From: a virus
Virus record (IMG/VR): IMGVR_UViG_3300031857_000935
Coordinates: 1-30,541 of that record
Length of the DNA stretch: 30,541 bases
Direction: 5' to 3' (one strand)
Shown piece after piece: positions 30,465-30,541 of the stretch. Under the pieces are notes generated by a model. It was not told the DNA's origin. It was given only the letters and a program-made list of their open reading frames with translations, and searched no databases. Position numbers and translations under genes: made by a program. The first letter of the stretch is position 1. The number at the start of each line of letters is the position of its first letter.

Positions 30465-30541
30465 ATCCCACGACGGTTAGCGTTAAGTCCAAAGCGGCCT
30501 CAGTACCCACCACGAAGACGTGAAAGCCTAGTTTTCTAAGC
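30451..30541 (-). CDS. C-terminal end of an unidentified gene (cut by the window edge)
   Basis: The only frame open to the right edge on the minus strand. About 29 residues are visible, LRKLGFHVFVVGTEAALDLT followed by LTVVGYVKP and TGA at 30451-30453. The stop lies inside the helicase gene start, so it was translated with it. In many phages with this replication module a VRR-NUC nuclease precedes the SNF2 helicase, and a 'G..V.VV...EAAL' end is compatible with that, but the fragment is too short to decide. Confidence 0.5.
   Translation of the reverse strand, partial: LRKLGFHVFVVGTEAALDLTLTVVGYVKP

Overview
This window is most of a tailed double-stranded DNA phage (or prophage) genome whose host is probably a member of the Bacteroidota. 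Four things point there. Promoter-like sites have the TTTG (-33) / TAnnTTTG (-7) form of that phylum. Gene starts largely lack Shine-Dalgarno sequences. The tail tube, tail chaperone and baseplate-like proteins have the look of Bacteroidota phages. The tail-fibre tip carries a GNVLIGT...LDVNGTARVQG segment of a kind I associate with this group. No integrase, repressor or host gene is visible, so a lytic or temperate lifestyle cannot be decided here.

Almost everything is read from the minus strand, right to left. At the right edge (30.5-28.3 kb) are the tail of an unidentified gene, an SNF2-type helicase and two small early genes. A 388-base gene-free region follows (27.97-28.35 kb), with repeated GTAAACA/TGTTTAC sites and an AT-rich core. 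Then comes the packaging and tail block: a ParB-methyltransferase fusion, small and large terminase, a likely tail assembly chaperone with a zinc-ribbon/membrane ORF placed in its -1 frame, tail terminator, gp10-like joining protein, two large tail/baseplate proteins, a 47-residue gene and the tape measure (27.96-17.24 kb). The head block is next: ClpP-like protease with a scaffold-like tail, major capsid, tail tube, small protein, portal, head-tail connector and fibres (16.66-7.19 kb). The lysis genes are a holin-like membrane protein, an M15 peptidase and a small helical protein (7.07-5.69 kb). The replication block is an HTH-like protein, an acidic linker protein, a DUF2800 nuclease, a DUF2815 ssDNA-binding protein and a family A DNA polymerase (5.37-0.19 kb). 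A pentapeptide-repeat protein runs off the left edge. Replication genes lie at both ends of the window, which fits a circular or circularly permuted genome cut inside the replication module.

The exceptions to the one-strand rule are the most interesting parts. A plus-strand cassette of three tiny genes (ribbon-helix-helix regulator, one-helix membrane protein, short hydrophobic-headed peptide) sits between the tape measure and the protease and ends at a bidirectional terminator; it looks like a moron. A 53-codon plus-strand ORF lies between the lysis and replication blocks, just after a terminator-like hairpin. I also find six promoter-like sites with nearly constant geometry, and terminators that divide the late region into separate units, including one directly after the capsid gene and one directly after the tail tube gene.
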